Of a DNA stretch of 53,877 bases, positions 35,551 through 44,158 are shown one piece after another; position 1 is the stretch's first letter, and each line of letters begins with the position of its first letter. A model generated the notes under the pieces. It was not told the DNA's origin, ran no database searches, and saw nothing but the letters and a program-made list of their open reading frames with translations. Origin of the DNA: Burkholderia pseudomultivorans (lineage in GTDB: Bacteria > Pseudomonadota > Gammaproteobacteria > Burkholderiales > Burkholderiaceae); the NCBI RefSeq assembly GCF_902499075.1, contig NZ_CABVPP010000052.1, positions 1-53,877 on the forward strand, in the 5' to 3' direction. The translations under genes and the position numbers were made by a program.

Positions 35551-36311
35551 GCCGCGCGTGGCTCGTCGGCGCCGGCCCCGGCGACGCCGAACTGCTGACC
35601 TTCAAGGCCGCTCGCGTGATCGGCGAGGCCGACGTGCTGCTGGTCGACGATCTCGTCAATCCGGACGTGCTGCGCCACGCGCGCGCCGAGGCACGCATCG
35701 AGCATGTCGGCAAACGCGGCGGCCATGCGTCGACGCCGCAGGAAATCATCGTCGCCGCGATGCTCGCGCATTTGCGCGCGGGCCGCAGCGTCGCGCGGCT
35801 CAAAGGCGGCGATCCGTTCGTGTTCGGCCGCGGCGGCGAAGAACTGCTCGCGCTCGGCGCGGCCGGTTTTCCGGTCGAGATCGTCAACGGCATCACGGCC
35901 GGCATCGCCGCGCCGGCCGCGCTCGGCATTCCGGTCACGCATCGCGGCGACGCGCAGGGCGTGATCTTCGTCACGGGTCACGGCGCGGCCGCCGACGAGC
36001 CCGACTGGCACGCGCTCGCCGCCACCCGCATGACGCTGGTGATCTACATGGGCATTCGCCGCGTCGACGCGATCGTCGCGGCGCTGCGCGCGGGCGGCCT
36101 GCCGGACGACACGCCGTGCGCGGCGATCGAATCGGCCACGCGCGCCGGGCAGCGGCACGCGCTGGCCACGCTCGCGACGCTGGTCGAGCGAATCCGCACG
36201 ACGGGCATCGGCTCGCCGGCGATCGTTGTGATCGGCCGCGTGGCGGCGCTGGCCGCCGATCCCGCCGTGCAGGCCGCGCTGGCCGGCGGTGCGCGGCCGC
36301 AGCGCACGTGA
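35547..36311 (+). CDS. cobA: Uroporphyrinogen-III C-methyltransferase (SUMT)
   Basis: A 254-residue SAM enzyme that methylates uroporphyrinogen III at C-2 and C-7 to give precorrin-2, the entry to cobalamin and sirohaem. The SAM loop is AWLVGAGPGDAELLTFKAAR, followed by VLLVDDLVNPDVL, ARLKGGDPFVFGRGGEE and VEIVNGITAGIAAPAALGIPVTHR, diagnostic for SUMT. No siroheme-synthase (CysG) extension is attached. It is the first structural gene after the plus-strand riboswitch, and its stop overlaps cobE by one base (TGATG). Confidence 0.94.
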   Translation: MSRAWLVGAGPGDAELLTFKAARVIGEADVLLVDDLVNPDVLRHARAEARIEHVGKRGGHASTPQEIIVAAMLAHLRAGRSVARLKGGDPFVFGRGGEELLALGAAGFPVEIVNGITAGIAAPAALGIPVTHRGDAQGVIFVTGHGAAADEPDWHALAATRMTLVIYMGIRRVDAIVAALRAGGLPDDTPCAAIESATRAGQRHALATLATLVERIRTTGIGSPAIVVIGRVAALAADPAVQAALAGGARPQRT

Positions 36312-36685
36312 TGCGGGTCGCGCTCGGCATCGGCTTTCGCGCGGGCGTCAGCGCCGCGCAACTCGATACCGCGATTCGCGCCGCGCTCGCCCGCCATCCA
36401 GGCGCGCAGCCGAGCGTCGTCGCGACGCTCGCGGAGAAGTCCCGGGCCTGCGGGTTGCGTCGGCTCTGCAGCCGACGCGGCTGGCCGCTGGTCGCGTTCG
36501 ATGCGGCGCAGCTCGCGGGTCGCCCCGAGCTGGCCGCGAGCGGTGCGTCGGCCGCCGCGCTCGCGCGCTTCGGCGTCGCGGGCGTCGCCGAGCCGTGTGC
36601 GCAGCTTGCCGCGCCGCGCGGCCGGCTGCTCGGCCCCAAAACCATCCGGGACGGCGTGACGGTCGCGCTCGCCGGCCCGCTCTGA
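36311..36685 (+). CDS. cobE: CobE / CbiG C-terminal domain protein
   Basis: A 124-residue protein matching the C-terminal domain of CbiG, known as CobE in aerobic cobalamin clusters. It starts VALGIGFRAGVSAAQLDTAI and continues SVVATLAEKSRACGLRRL, WPLVAFDAAQLAGRPELAASGASAAALARFGVAGVAEPCA. Its exact role in the pathway is unclear; it has been suggested to handle pathway intermediates. It shares its ATG with the cobA stop (TGATG). A second CbiG-like region is fused to CobJ in the other cobalamin block. Confidence 0.88.
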   Translation: MRVALGIGFRAGVSAAQLDTAIRAALARHPGAQPSVVATLAEKSRACGLRRLCSRRGWPLVAFDAAQLAGRPELAASGASAAALARFGVAGVAEPCAQLAAPRGRLLGPKTIRDGVTVALAGPL

Positions 36686-36719
36686 ACCCTTTGTTTCGCT
36701 TTCGACAGGACCATTCCCG

Positions 36720-37322
36720 ATGAAGACCGATGCCGAATCCCACCAGCGGATGGCCGAACGCCGCCGCGCCGGCCACGAGAAGAAACAGGCCGCCGCCGTC
36801 AACGAAAAGGGCTTGCTGATCGTCCATACCGGTAACGGCAAGGGCAAGAGCACGGCCGCGTTCGGCATGGCCGTGCGCGTGCTCGGCCACGGCATGCGGC
36901 TCGGCGTCGTGCAGTTCATCAAGGGCGCGCTGCACACGTCGGAGCGCGATTTCCTCGGCCGCGTCGCCGAGTGCGACTTCGTGACGATGGGCGACGGCTA
37001 TACGTGGAACACGCAGAATCGCGACGCCGATATCGCGACCGCGCGCAAGGGCTGGGACGAGGCGCGCCGGATGATCGAAAGCGGCGAGTACGCGATGGTG
37101 ATCCTCGACGAACTGAACACCGTGCTGAAGTACGAATACCTGTCGCTCGACGAAGTGCTCGCGACGCTCGCCGCCCGCCCTGCGTCGCTGCATGTGGTCG
37201 TCACCGGGCGACATGCGTCGGATGCGCTGGTCGACGCGGCCGATCTCGTCACCGAGATGCGGCTCGTCAAGCATCCGTACAAGGAGCAAGGCGTGAAGGC
37301 GCAGCGCGGCGTGGAGTTCTGA
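36720..37322 (+). CDS. cobO: Cob(I)yrinic acid a,c-diamide adenosyltransferase
   Basis: A 200-residue CobA/BtuR/CobO-type adenosyltransferase that attaches the 5'-deoxyadenosyl group to the reduced cobalt corrinoid. The inverted-type P-loop GLLIVHTGNGKGKSTAAFG, the VVQFIKG strand, TWNTQNRDADIATARKGWDEA and VILDELNTVLKYEYL are diagnostic. An N-terminal basic helix (MAERRRAGHEKKQAA) is usual for the family. It is 34 bp after cobE and 3 bp before cobB. Confidence 0.96.
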   Translation: MKTDAESHQRMAERRRAGHEKKQAAAVNEKGLLIVHTGNGKGKSTAAFGMAVRVLGHGMRLGVVQFIKGALHTSERDFLGRVAECDFVTMGDGYTWNTQNRDADIATARKGWDEARRMIESGEYAMVILDELNTVLKYEYLSLDEVLATLAARPASLHVVVTGRHASDALVDAADLVTEMRLVKHPYKEQGVKAQRGVEF

Positions 37323-37325
37323 GCG

Positions 37326-38669
37326 ATGCCGGCCTGTCCCGCGCTGTTCGTCAGCGCGCCCGCGTCCGGCCAGGGCAAGACCTCGGTGACGGCCGGCCTC
37401 GCGCGGCTGCACCGCCGGCTCGGCCGGCGCGTGCGCGTGTTCAAGACCGGTCCCGACTTCCTCGATCCGATGCTGCTCGAACGCGCGAGCGGCGCGCCCG
37501 TGCATGCGCTCGATCTTGGCATGGTCGGCGCGGTGGGCTGCCGTGCGCTGCTCGCCGATGCCGCGCGCGACGCGGACCTGATCCTGATCGAAGGCGTGAT
37601 GGGCCTGTTCGACGGCACGCCGAGCAGCGCCGATCTGGCAACCGCATTCGGCGTGCCGGTGGTCGCGGTGATTTCGGCGAAAGCGATGGCGCAGACCTTC
37701 GCGGCGATCGCGTTCGGGCTCGCGCGGTTCCGGCCCGACGTGCCGTTTCACGGTGTGCTGGCCAACCGCGTCGGCTCCGAGCGGCACGCGGCCCTGCTGC
37801 GGCAGGCGCTGCCCGACGACCTGCGCTGGCTCGGTCACGTGCCGGCCGACGCGGGCATCGCATTGCCGGAACGGCATCTCGGCCTGCACCAGCCGCACGA
37901 CATCGACGATCTCGACGCGCGGCTCGAGCGAGCGGCCGACGCGCTCGCGGAGACGGCGCTCGCCGAATTGCCGCCGGCCGTCGCGTTCGCGGAGCCCGAC
38001 GCGACGCCGCCGTTGCCGCGCCGGCTGGCCGGCAAGCGGATCGCGATCGCGCGCGATGCGGCGTTCTCGTTCGTCTATCCGGCGAATCTCGCGCTGCTCG
38101 ATGCGCTCGGCGCGCAGCTGCGGTTTTTCTCGCCGCTCGCCGACGAGCCCGTGCCCGACGATTGCGATGCCTTGTTCCTGCCGGGCGGTTATCCGGAACT
38201 GCATGCGGCGACGCTCGCGGCGAATGCCGCGACCGCGCGGACGATCCGCGCGCATGCGGCGGCGGGCAAGGCGATCGTCGCGGAATGCGGCGGGATGGTG
38301 TATCTGTGCGAATCGCTGACCGACGTCGACGGCGTGACGACGCCGATGCTCGGCCTGCTGCCCGGTCATGCGACGATGCAGCGCCGGTTCGCGGCGCTCG
38401 GCATGCAGCAGCTCGACACGCGCACCGGCGCGATACGCGGTCATACGTTCCACTACTCGCGGTTCGCGACGCCGCTCGAGCCGGTCGCGCACGCGGCGCG
38501 GCCCGACGGCGCAACGGGGAGCGGCGAAGCCGTCTATCGCCGCGGCGCGATCGTCGCGACCTACATGCACATGTACTGGCCGTCGAATCCGCAAGCGCTG
38601 ACCGCACTGTTCGACGGCGAGACGATCTGGGGCGATTCAGAGAGCGGTGCGGCGAGTGAGCAACGGTAG
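37326..38669 (+). CDS. cobB: Cobyrinic/hydrogenobyrinic acid a,c-diamide synthase
   Basis: A 447-residue glutamine-dependent amidotransferase. The N-terminal dethiobiotin-synthetase-like ATPase domain has the loop SAPASGQGKTSVTAGLARL and LILIEGVMGLFDGTPSSADLA. The C-terminal class I glutaminase carries LFLPGGYPELHAA and the nucleophile Cys in AIVAECGGMVYLCESL. The late-position HTFHYSR supplies the His of the triad. It ends the rightward riboswitch operon, followed by a hairpin and the convergent M20 gene. Confidence 0.95.
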   Translation: MPACPALFVSAPASGQGKTSVTAGLARLHRRLGRRVRVFKTGPDFLDPMLLERASGAPVHALDLGMVGAVGCRALLADAARDADLILIEGVMGLFDGTPSSADLATAFGVPVVAVISAKAMAQTFAAIAFGLARFRPDVPFHGVLANRVGSERHAALLRQALPDDLRWLGHVPADAGIALPERHLGLHQPHDIDDLDARLERAADALAETALAELPPAVAFAEPDATPPLPRRLAGKRIAIARDAAFSFVYPANLALLDALGAQLRFFSPLADEPVPDDCDALFLPGGYPELHAATLAANAATARTIRAHAAAGKAIVAECGGMVYLCESLTDVDGVTTPMLGLLPGHATMQRRFAALGMQQLDTRTGAIRGHTFHYSRFATPLEPVAHAARPDGATGSGEAVYRRGAIVATYMHMYWPSNPQALTALFDGETIWGDSESGAASEQR

Positions 38670-38749
38670 GGGCGCCGGACTGACGGCCAGTCGTCGGTTC
38701 GTATTCCGGTGGAATATCGTCGTATCGCGATCGTCGGCTGGTGGCGGAT

Positions 38750-38782
38750 GACGGATGCGGTTTTCACACATCTGCATCCGTC
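38750..38782. terminator. Hairpin between convergent cobB and the M20 gene
   Basis: GACGGATGC and GCATCCGTC form a perfect 9-bp stem around a 15-base loop that contains a TTTT run. It lies between two convergent stop codons, so it may end both transcripts, though neither side has a proper T-tract directly after the stem. Confidence 0.5.
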
Positions 38783-38809
38783 GCCGCGCGTCCGTACCGG
38801 TATTCCCCG

Positions 38810-39973
38810 TCAGACCAGGAACGTCTCGGCCAGCCTGACCCAGTACGATGCGCCGGTCGGCAGCGCCGCGTCGTTGAAGTCGTAGCCGGGGTTGTGCACC
38901 ATGCAGCCACCCTCCCCGTCGCCGTTGCCGATGATCAGGTAGCAGCCCGGCCGCTTTTCGAGCAGGAATGCAAAATCCTCGCTGCCGGTGAGCGGCACCA
39001 TGTCGTCGATCAGGTTCACGTCGCCGACCCATTCGCGCGCGACGTTGCGCGCGAACGCGGTCATCTCCGCATCGTTGACGAGCACCGGATAGCGGCGCTG
39101 GTAGTCGATCGTCGCGGTCGCGCCGAACACGGCTGCCTGCGCGTGGACGACTTCCTTGATGCGCGTCTCGAGCAGGTCGCGCACCTCGGGCTTCAGCGCG
39201 CGCACCGACAGGCGCATCTGCGCGCGATCGGGAATCACGTTCGGCGCCTCGCCCGCATGGATCGCGCCGACCGTGACGATTGCCATGTCGAGCGGCGACA
39301 CGTTGCGCGACACGATCGTCTGCAGCGCGATGACGATCTGCGCGCAGACGACGACCGGGTCGATCGCCTTGTGCGGCACCGCGCCGTGACCGCCGCGGCC
39401 CTGCACGTCGATCACGACCGTGTCCGACGACGCCATGAACGGCCCCGGCAGGAAGCCGAGCCGGCCGGTCGGGAAGCCCGGCATGTTGTGCATCGCGAAG
39501 ATCGCGTCGCACGGGAACAGGTCGAACAGCCCGTCGTCGAGCATTTTCTTCGCGCCGCCCAGCCCTTCCTCGGCCGGCTGGAAAATCAGGTTCAGCGTGC
39601 CCGAGAAGCGCCGCTCGCGCGCGAGATGCTTCGCAGCCGCGAGCAGCATCGCCGTATGGCCGTCGTGACCGCACGCGTGCATCTTGCCGGGAATCGTGCT
39701 CTGGTACGGCAGGCCCGTCGCCTCGTGGATCGGCAGCGCGTCCATGTCGGCGCGCAGGCCGAGGCGCTGCTTGCCGTTGCCGATCTTCAGCTGCGCGACG
39801 ACGCCCGTGCCGCCGAGCCCGCGATGCACCGCATAGCCCCACGCCTGCAACTGCTCCGCGACGAGGTCGCTCGTCGCGAATTCCTCGAAACCCAGCTCGG
39901 GATGGGCGTGGATGCGGTGACGGATTTCGATCATTTCGTCGGCAAGGCCTGCGGGGATCACGCTGTGCGTCAC
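38810..39973 (-). CDS. M20 family amidohydrolase (hippurate/N-acyl amino acid hydrolase type)
   Basis: A 387-residue zinc amidohydrolase of the M20D group, which releases amino acids from N-acyl or similar conjugates. Metal-binding and catalytic blocks are visible: GLRADMDALPIHE, KMHACGHDGHTAMLL (ligands Cys and His), LIFQPAEEGLGGAKKML (catalytic Glu pair), AMHNMP, and MTGSED-like PLTGSEDFAFLLE near the C-terminus. The lid domain includes GRGGHGAVPHKAIDPV. It begins with GTG at 39973, seven bases after AGGAGA. No operon partner; the exact substrate is unknown. Confidence 0.9.
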   Translation of the reverse strand: MTHSVIPAGLADEMIEIRHRIHAHPELGFEEFATSDLVAEQLQAWGYAVHRGLGGTGVVAQLKIGNGKQRLGLRADMDALPIHEATGLPYQSTIPGKMHACGHDGHTAMLLAAAKHLARERRFSGTLNLIFQPAEEGLGGAKKMLDDGLFDLFPCDAIFAMHNMPGFPTGRLGFLPGPFMASSDTVVIDVQGRGGHGAVPHKAIDPVVVCAQIVIALQTIVSRNVSPLDMAIVTVGAIHAGEAPNVIPDRAQMRLSVRALKPEVRDLLETRIKEVVHAQAAVFGATATIDYQRRYPVLVNDAEMTAFARNVAREWVGDVNLIDDMVPLTGSEDFAFLLEKRPGCYLIIGNGDGEGGCMVHNPGYDFNDAALPTGASYWVRLAETFLV

Positions 39974-40219
39974 GGTGTCGTCTCCTGGAGGATTTGGGGG
40001 GAAATCGTGCGGCTAGGATAGTCACTTCGACAGCAACCGAACAGACCAGAACTCGTGATCGTGGCAACCGTGGGTTGCTGGCGGGCGTCCCGCGACGGAA
40101 TCGAACCGCGCTATCGCCGCACGCGGAGCAATGGGAACAGTCGGGGCGAACCGTCGCATGATGGGGAAACGTGAACAGCGCCATTCGTTTGGAGCGGCAC
40201 GATCGGGCCGGACGATGCT

Positions 40220-40273
40220 TGTACATTTTTTGACGAATGTACATTTTTTATGTACGCTGACAAAAAGTGTACA
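40220..40273. promoter_or_regulatory. TGTACA repeat operator/promoter of the AbiE module
   Basis: The 6-bp palindrome TGTACA occurs at 40220-40225, 40238-40243 and 40268-40273, with a variant TGTACG at 40251-40256. The first two are followed by T-runs and the last preceded by AAAAAG, giving an overall inverted arrangement. A TTGACG hexamer (40230-40235) and TACGCT 17 bases later could form the promoter. The last repeat ends 11 bp before the antitoxin ATG, which fits autoregulation by the AbiEi protein. Confidence 0.65.
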
Positions 40274-40284
40274 GGCGAAGTGCT

Positions 40285-41352
40285 ATGCCCACGATCATCG
40301 ACCATCCGACGCCGGAGCGGCACATACTCGACGAAGCCTGCGCCGCCTTCGGGCGCGCGACCCGACGCTTCACGGCGAAGCCTGGGCGCATCCCGGCCAC
40401 GCTGAAGGGACGCGTAGACGGCATCGTCCGCTTCGGCGTGACCGGTCGCACATCATTCGAGATGCCGGCGATCGTCGAGCTGCGTGCCGACTCGTTCCAG
40501 GGCATCGTCACGCGGCTTCGGCATCCTGACGCCGCGCAGCCGACGATGCTGGTCGCGCCGTACGTTTCCGCCGATCTCGCCGCCCGGCTGATCGAGCAGG
40601 ACATCCCGTTTCTCGACACCGCCGGCAATGCGTATCTGAACCGTCCGGAAGCCGTCGTGATGATCACCGGCCGACCGAAGCCCGCGCGTGCGTCGGGCTT
40701 GCCGCGCGCGTCGAGTTCTCGGGCGACGACGCCCAAGGGAATGCGCATCATGTTCGCGCTTGCGACGCGGCCGGACCTCGTCGCCCGGCCGTACCGCACG
40801 ATTGCCGAAGCGTCGGGCGTCGCGCTCGGCACGGTCAATCTCGCGATGGACGACCTGATCGCGCGCGGCCTCGTCGGGCAGCGCCGCAACGGCGAGCGCG
40901 TGATCGTCGAGCCTGCACGTTTTCTGCAGGAATGGGTCGCGCTCTACCCGAGCCGCCTGCGCGCGAAGCTGCCGTGCCGCCGGTTTTCCAGCGTCGCGCC
41001 CGACTGGTGGCGCGGGTTCGATTTCGCGGCGTTCGGTGCACGGCTCGGCGGCGAACCGGCGGCCGAGTTGCTGACGCACGACCTGAAACCGGCCGTGATC
41101 ACCGTCTATACGCATGGCGGCATTCCGGGCCGCCTGCTGCTCGCAGGCCGCCTGAGGCCGGACGAACGCGGCGATGTCGAGATTCTCGACGCGTTCTGGC
41201 CGCCCGCATTGGCCGTCGACTGGCGCGAGCAGGATGTGCCGCTCGTGCCGCCGCTACTGATCTACGCGGATCTCGTCTCGTCCGGGGACAGCCGCAATCT
41301 CGCCGCCGCCGAACGGATCCATGACCGATACCTCGCCCATTTCTCCGCTTGA
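40285..41352 (+). CDS. Type IV toxin-antitoxin antitoxin, AbiEi family
   Basis: A 355-residue protein with a predicted winged helix in the middle (about 152-205: MRIMFALATRPDLVARPYRTIAEASGVALGTVNLAMDDLIARGLV) and an AbiEi-type C-terminal domain. The ATG at 40285 was taken because it directly follows the repeat operator; an in-frame alternative lies at 40267 inside the last repeat. AbiEi antitoxins do not bind their toxin but repress the operon and counteract its effect (family knowledge). The gene overlaps the nucleotidyltransferase toxin by 32 bp, the usual order for AbiE systems. Confidence 0.8.
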   Translation: MPTIIDHPTPERHILDEACAAFGRATRRFTAKPGRIPATLKGRVDGIVRFGVTGRTSFEMPAIVELRADSFQGIVTRLRHPDAAQPTMLVAPYVSADLAARLIEQDIPFLDTAGNAYLNRPEAVVMITGRPKPARASGLPRASSSRATTPKGMRIMFALATRPDLVARPYRTIAEASGVALGTVNLAMDDLIARGLVGQRRNGERVIVEPARFLQEWVALYPSRLRAKLPCRRFSSVAPDWWRGFDFAAFGARLGGEPAAELLTHDLKPAVITVYTHGGIPGRLLLAGRLRPDERGDVEILDAFWPPALAVDWREQDVPLVPPLLIYADLVSSGDSRNLAAAERIHDRYLAHFSA

Positions 41353-42226
41353 AGTCGATGCGCGCCGGCCGCTCGAACCGGCGGCGGTCGCACTGTTGCA
41401 AGCCGTCGGCGCAGCATGCGCGCGCGTCGACGCGGCCTTCGTCGTCGCGGGCGCGACCGCGCGCGACATCCTGATGTGGCATGTGCACGGCATTCGGCCG
41501 ATACGCGCCACGCGGGACGTCGATGTCGCGGTCTGTGCGGTGAGCTGGCCGTTCCACACGCAGCTCGTCGACGCGCTGGTCGCGACCGGACAGTTCTCGC
41601 GCGCACCGAAACAACAGCAAAAGCTGCTGTTCGCCGGTGACGGGCGCGGCTTGCGCACCGAGCTCGACCTCGTGCCGTTCGGCCCGCTCGAAACTCCGCC
41701 GGGTGAGATCGCGTGGCCGCCCGGCGGGGAATTCGTATTGAACGTGCTCGGGTTTCAGGAGGCGGTCGATACGGCGCTGCCGGTATCGATCGGCGAGCAC
41801 ACCGTAGTGCCGGTGGCCAGCCTGCCGGCGCTCGCACTGCTGAAGCTGCTCGCATGGAAGGATCGGCGCGCGCGCCAGAACAGCGACGCGTACGACCTGC
41901 TGTTCCTGCTCACGCATTTTCACGATGCGGGCAATCTCGAGCGAATCTGGGAAGTCGCGCCCGACCTGCTCGAAACGCACGGGTTTCAACCGGAGCTGGC
42001 TGCGGCCGCGCTGCTCGCGCGCGACGCGAAACGGATTGCGTCGCCGCCGACTTACGACGCCGTGCGCGCGCTGCTGTCGGACGATGCGACCTATGCAATG
42101 CTCGGGCGCGATCTGCTCGCGCGCGCGTTCGCGCTGTTGCCGGGCGAGTTCACCGACGACGCCGACCGGTATCTCGACGCATTCCGGCGCGAATTCCTCG
42201 TCGCCCATGCTGCGCCGCGCGCGTGA
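41321..42226 (+). CDS. Type IV toxin, AbiEii-like nucleotidyltransferase
   Basis: A 301-residue protein with a DNA polymerase beta-like nucleotidyltransferase core. FVVAGATARDILMWHVHG supplies the G-x-x-x-RD helix, RATRDVDVAV the catalytic D-x-D, and LRTELDLVPFG the third acidic strand. LPALALLKLLAWKDRRARQNSDAYDLLFLL matches the conserved K-L-A-x-x-x-R-x-x-x-x-K/D-x-x-D/Y-D block of AbiEii proteins. Such toxins inactivate tRNA by adding nucleotides and can provide phage defence (family knowledge). Co-translated with the antitoxin through a 32-bp overlap. Confidence 0.83.
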   Translation: MTDTSPISPLEVDARRPLEPAAVALLQAVGAACARVDAAFVVAGATARDILMWHVHGIRPIRATRDVDVAVCAVSWPFHTQLVDALVATGQFSRAPKQQQKLLFAGDGRGLRTELDLVPFGPLETPPGEIAWPPGGEFVLNVLGFQEAVDTALPVSIGEHTVVPVASLPALALLKLLAWKDRRARQNSDAYDLLFLLTHFHDAGNLERIWEVAPDLLETHGFQPELAAAALLARDAKRIASPPTYDAVRALLSDDATYAMLGRDLLARAFALLPGEFTDDADRYLDAFRREFLVAHAAPRA

Positions 42227-42256
42227 CGCATGCGTGGTCGGGCAGCGCCTGCGCCC

Positions 42257-42673
42257 TCAAGCCGTCCAGTCCTCGAACGACAAGCGCTCGACCCGGCGGA
42301 ATTCGCGACTGTTGTTCGTCACGAGCACCGCGCCGGCCGCGATCGCATGCCCGGCGATCGACGCGTCGTTCGCGCCGATCGGCGTGCCGCGCGCGGCAAG
42401 CGCCACGCGAACGTCGACGGTCGCATCGATGGCCGCCGTGTCCCACGGCAGCACGCCGTCGAGCCGCGCAACGAAGGCCGTGACGAGGTCCGCATGCTTC
42501 GGCGATGCTTTCCTGCCGATCGCGCCGAACCGCATTTCCGCATAGGTAATCGCCGACACGACGATCCGGTGCTGCGCATCGACGCACGCCTGCAGCCGCG
42601 ACAGGACCGCCGCCGGCCGCTCGCGCATGATGAACGAGCAGATGTTCGTATCGAGCATGTAGAGCGCCGTCAC
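42257..42673 (-). CDS. vapC: VapC toxin (PIN-domain ribonuclease)
   Basis: A 138-residue PIN nuclease. The acidic site residues are in YMLDTNICSFIMRERP (Asp), SAITYAEMRFGA (Glu) and GANDASIAGHAIAAGAVLVTNN (Asp). The end FRRVERLSFEDWT is typical of VapC proteins that cut initiator tRNA or rRNA loops. The start is taken as GTG at 42673, overlapping the antitoxin stop as GTGA; the ATG at 42658 is an alternative. It follows vapB in the same leftward unit. Confidence 0.92.
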   Translation of the reverse strand: MTALYMLDTNICSFIMRERPAAVLSRLQACVDAQHRIVVSAITYAEMRFGAIGRKASPKHADLVTAFVARLDGVLPWDTAAIDATVDVRVALAARGTPIGANDASIAGHAIAAGAVLVTNNSREFRRVERLSFEDWTA

Positions 42674-42933
42674 CGGCCGGACTCCGTCGGCGCGGCATCG
42701 TCGCCGGGCAGCTCGAAGCGGCCGGATTCGACGACGGCCGGGCGCTCGGCGAGGAAGTCGGCGTCGGCCAGCGGCTCGCTCGCGAGCGACATCCACGTGG
42801 GACGCACCGGACGCAACAGCAGCGTGTCACCCTCGCGGCGGATCTCGAGTTCCGTCACCCCCTCGAATTCCATGTCCTTCGGGATGCGGATCGCCTGGTT
42901 ACGGGCGTTCTTGAAAATGGAAACGGTACGCAT
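42670..42933 (-). CDS. vapB: VapB antitoxin (AbrB/SpoVT type)
   Basis: An 87-residue antitoxin. The N-terminal swapped-hairpin DNA-binding domain reads TVSIFKNARNQAIRIPKDMEFEGVTELEIRREGDTLLLRPVRPTW. The C-terminal tail (about 50-87), rich in acidic residues and prolines, would wrap around the toxin. GGAG precedes the ATG at 42933. A perfect 18-bp palindrome lies 37 bp upstream and is the likely self-repression site. Confidence 0.92.
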   Translation of the reverse strand: MRTVSIFKNARNQAIRIPKDMEFEGVTELEIRREGDTLLLRPVRPTWMSLASEPLADADFLAERPAVVESGRFELPGDDAAPTESGR

Positions 42934-42969
42934 GAGCCACTCCACTGGACTACGATGCGCCCATTCTAA

Positions 42970-42987
42970 ACATATGCCGGCATATGT
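42970..42987. promoter_or_regulatory. VapBC operator palindrome
   Basis: ACATATGCCGGCATATGT is a perfect 18-bp palindrome located just upstream of vapB in otherwise GC-rich DNA. Position and symmetry fit an operator for the VapB dimer or VapBC complex. The 150 bp between it and the orbL stop show no further feature. Confidence 0.75.
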
Positions 42988-43141
42988 CAATGCGGGGGCA
43001 CGCGATCCGGACATCGTGCCCCACCCTGCGTCGTGCGTTTCGGCCATGTCGCCATCCTGTCGTCGAGAGAGAGCGATCCATTCTTCACGATGCCGGCGAC
43101 GCGCACCATTCCCCGGACGGCCGATGCTGCGCGCCGGCCGG

Positions 43142-44158
43142 TCAAGGCAGGCGGAACGTGTCGAAGAACGTGTCGCGCTCGATCACCGTCAACGCCGCGC
43201 GCTTGTGCGGGAAGTCGAACTCCTTCAGCGTGTAGAAGCCGAGCCGGTGCATGTACGCGATGTGCCGCACGTGATCGACGCGTGGCTCGCCGACGAGCCG
43301 CTGCGTGCGCGGTTCGTCGACGAACATGTAGTGCAGCACCCCGCTCCACCACGCGTGCAGCTTGCCCGCGCTCTGGAAGCGCGAGTCGCCGATCAGCAGA
43401 TGCAGCCCGCGGTCGTAATCGTGCGCATCGTAGAACGGCGCGAGGCGGTCCTCCTTCGCCCAGTAGAACTCGAAATAGCCGAACGGCGTGTCGTCGAAAT
43501 AGCCGATCATCGGATGCATGTGCGGATCGGCCAGGCGTTCGGCGAGATACGCGGCATGCTCGTCGCGCGTGCCGCGCTGATCCCAGAAATGCGCGACGCG
43601 ATCGAGGTTCATCCAGCCGCTGAACAGGTCCGCATGCGCGTCGACGTCGACGGTGCGCAGGCTGAACGTCATCCCGACCTGCGGCATGTCGCGCGCGTAG
43701 ATCTCGCCGGCCGGCGTCGGCGGCCGCACCGGGTGCCGGTGCCCGTTCGTGATCGTGTAGCGCAGCGGCATCCCGCCCGAGGCCGGCGCCTTCAGCCACG
43801 GCTGCGGGTTCTGCCAGAACGTCGCGCGCGATGCGGTCACGTGCAGCCGATCGCCGACGGCCTGCGCGCCGTCGATCACGCCGTCGCGCACCGCGCGGGC
43901 GACGTACGACGCGACCGCCGCCGGGTCGGTGCCGGCCAGCGGCAGCGAGATCGTCGCCGCGTCGCGCCGCGTGTCGGTATTGAACAGCGCGACGAACGCC
44001 GCGAGCAGTGCGGCCGGCGGATCGTCGGGCCGCCACGCGTCGAGCCTGCGCTCGGCATCGGGCGCAGCCGGCGCGTGCGCCGCGCCGTCGAGCGCGGCAG
44101 CCACTTCGCCTTCGACGGCGTGCGCCGCATCGGCCGGTTTCGTCAGCGTGTCTTCCAT
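43142..44158 (-). CDS. orbL: Ornibactin biosynthesis acyltransferase OrbL
   Basis: A 338-residue protein with a C-terminal GNAT domain of the siderophore acyltransferase group (RhbD/IucB/AlcB-like). Key segments are MTFSLRTVDVDAHADLFSGWMN, HPMIGYFDDTPFGYFEFYWAKEDRLAPFYDAHDYDRGLHLLIGD and TQRLVGEPRVDHVRHIAYMHRLGF. It is expected to acylate N5-hydroxyornithine with a 3-hydroxy fatty acid. The ATG shares its first base with the pvdF stop (TAATG). It is related to OrbK at 48720, with matching YARDxP and KEDxLAP blocks. Named by order and family. Confidence 0.88.
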   Translation of the reverse strand: MEDTLTKPADAAHAVEGEVAAALDGAAHAPAAPDAERRLDAWRPDDPPAALLAAFVALFNTDTRRDAATISLPLAGTDPAAVASYVARAVRDGVIDGAQAVGDRLHVTASRATFWQNPQPWLKAPASGGMPLRYTITNGHRHPVRPPTPAGEIYARDMPQVGMTFSLRTVDVDAHADLFSGWMNLDRVAHFWDQRGTRDEHAAYLAERLADPHMHPMIGYFDDTPFGYFEFYWAKEDRLAPFYDAHDYDRGLHLLIGDSRFQSAGKLHAWWSGVLHYMFVDEPRTQRLVGEPRVDHVRHIAYMHRLGFYTLKEFDFPHKRAALTVIERDTFFDTFRLP

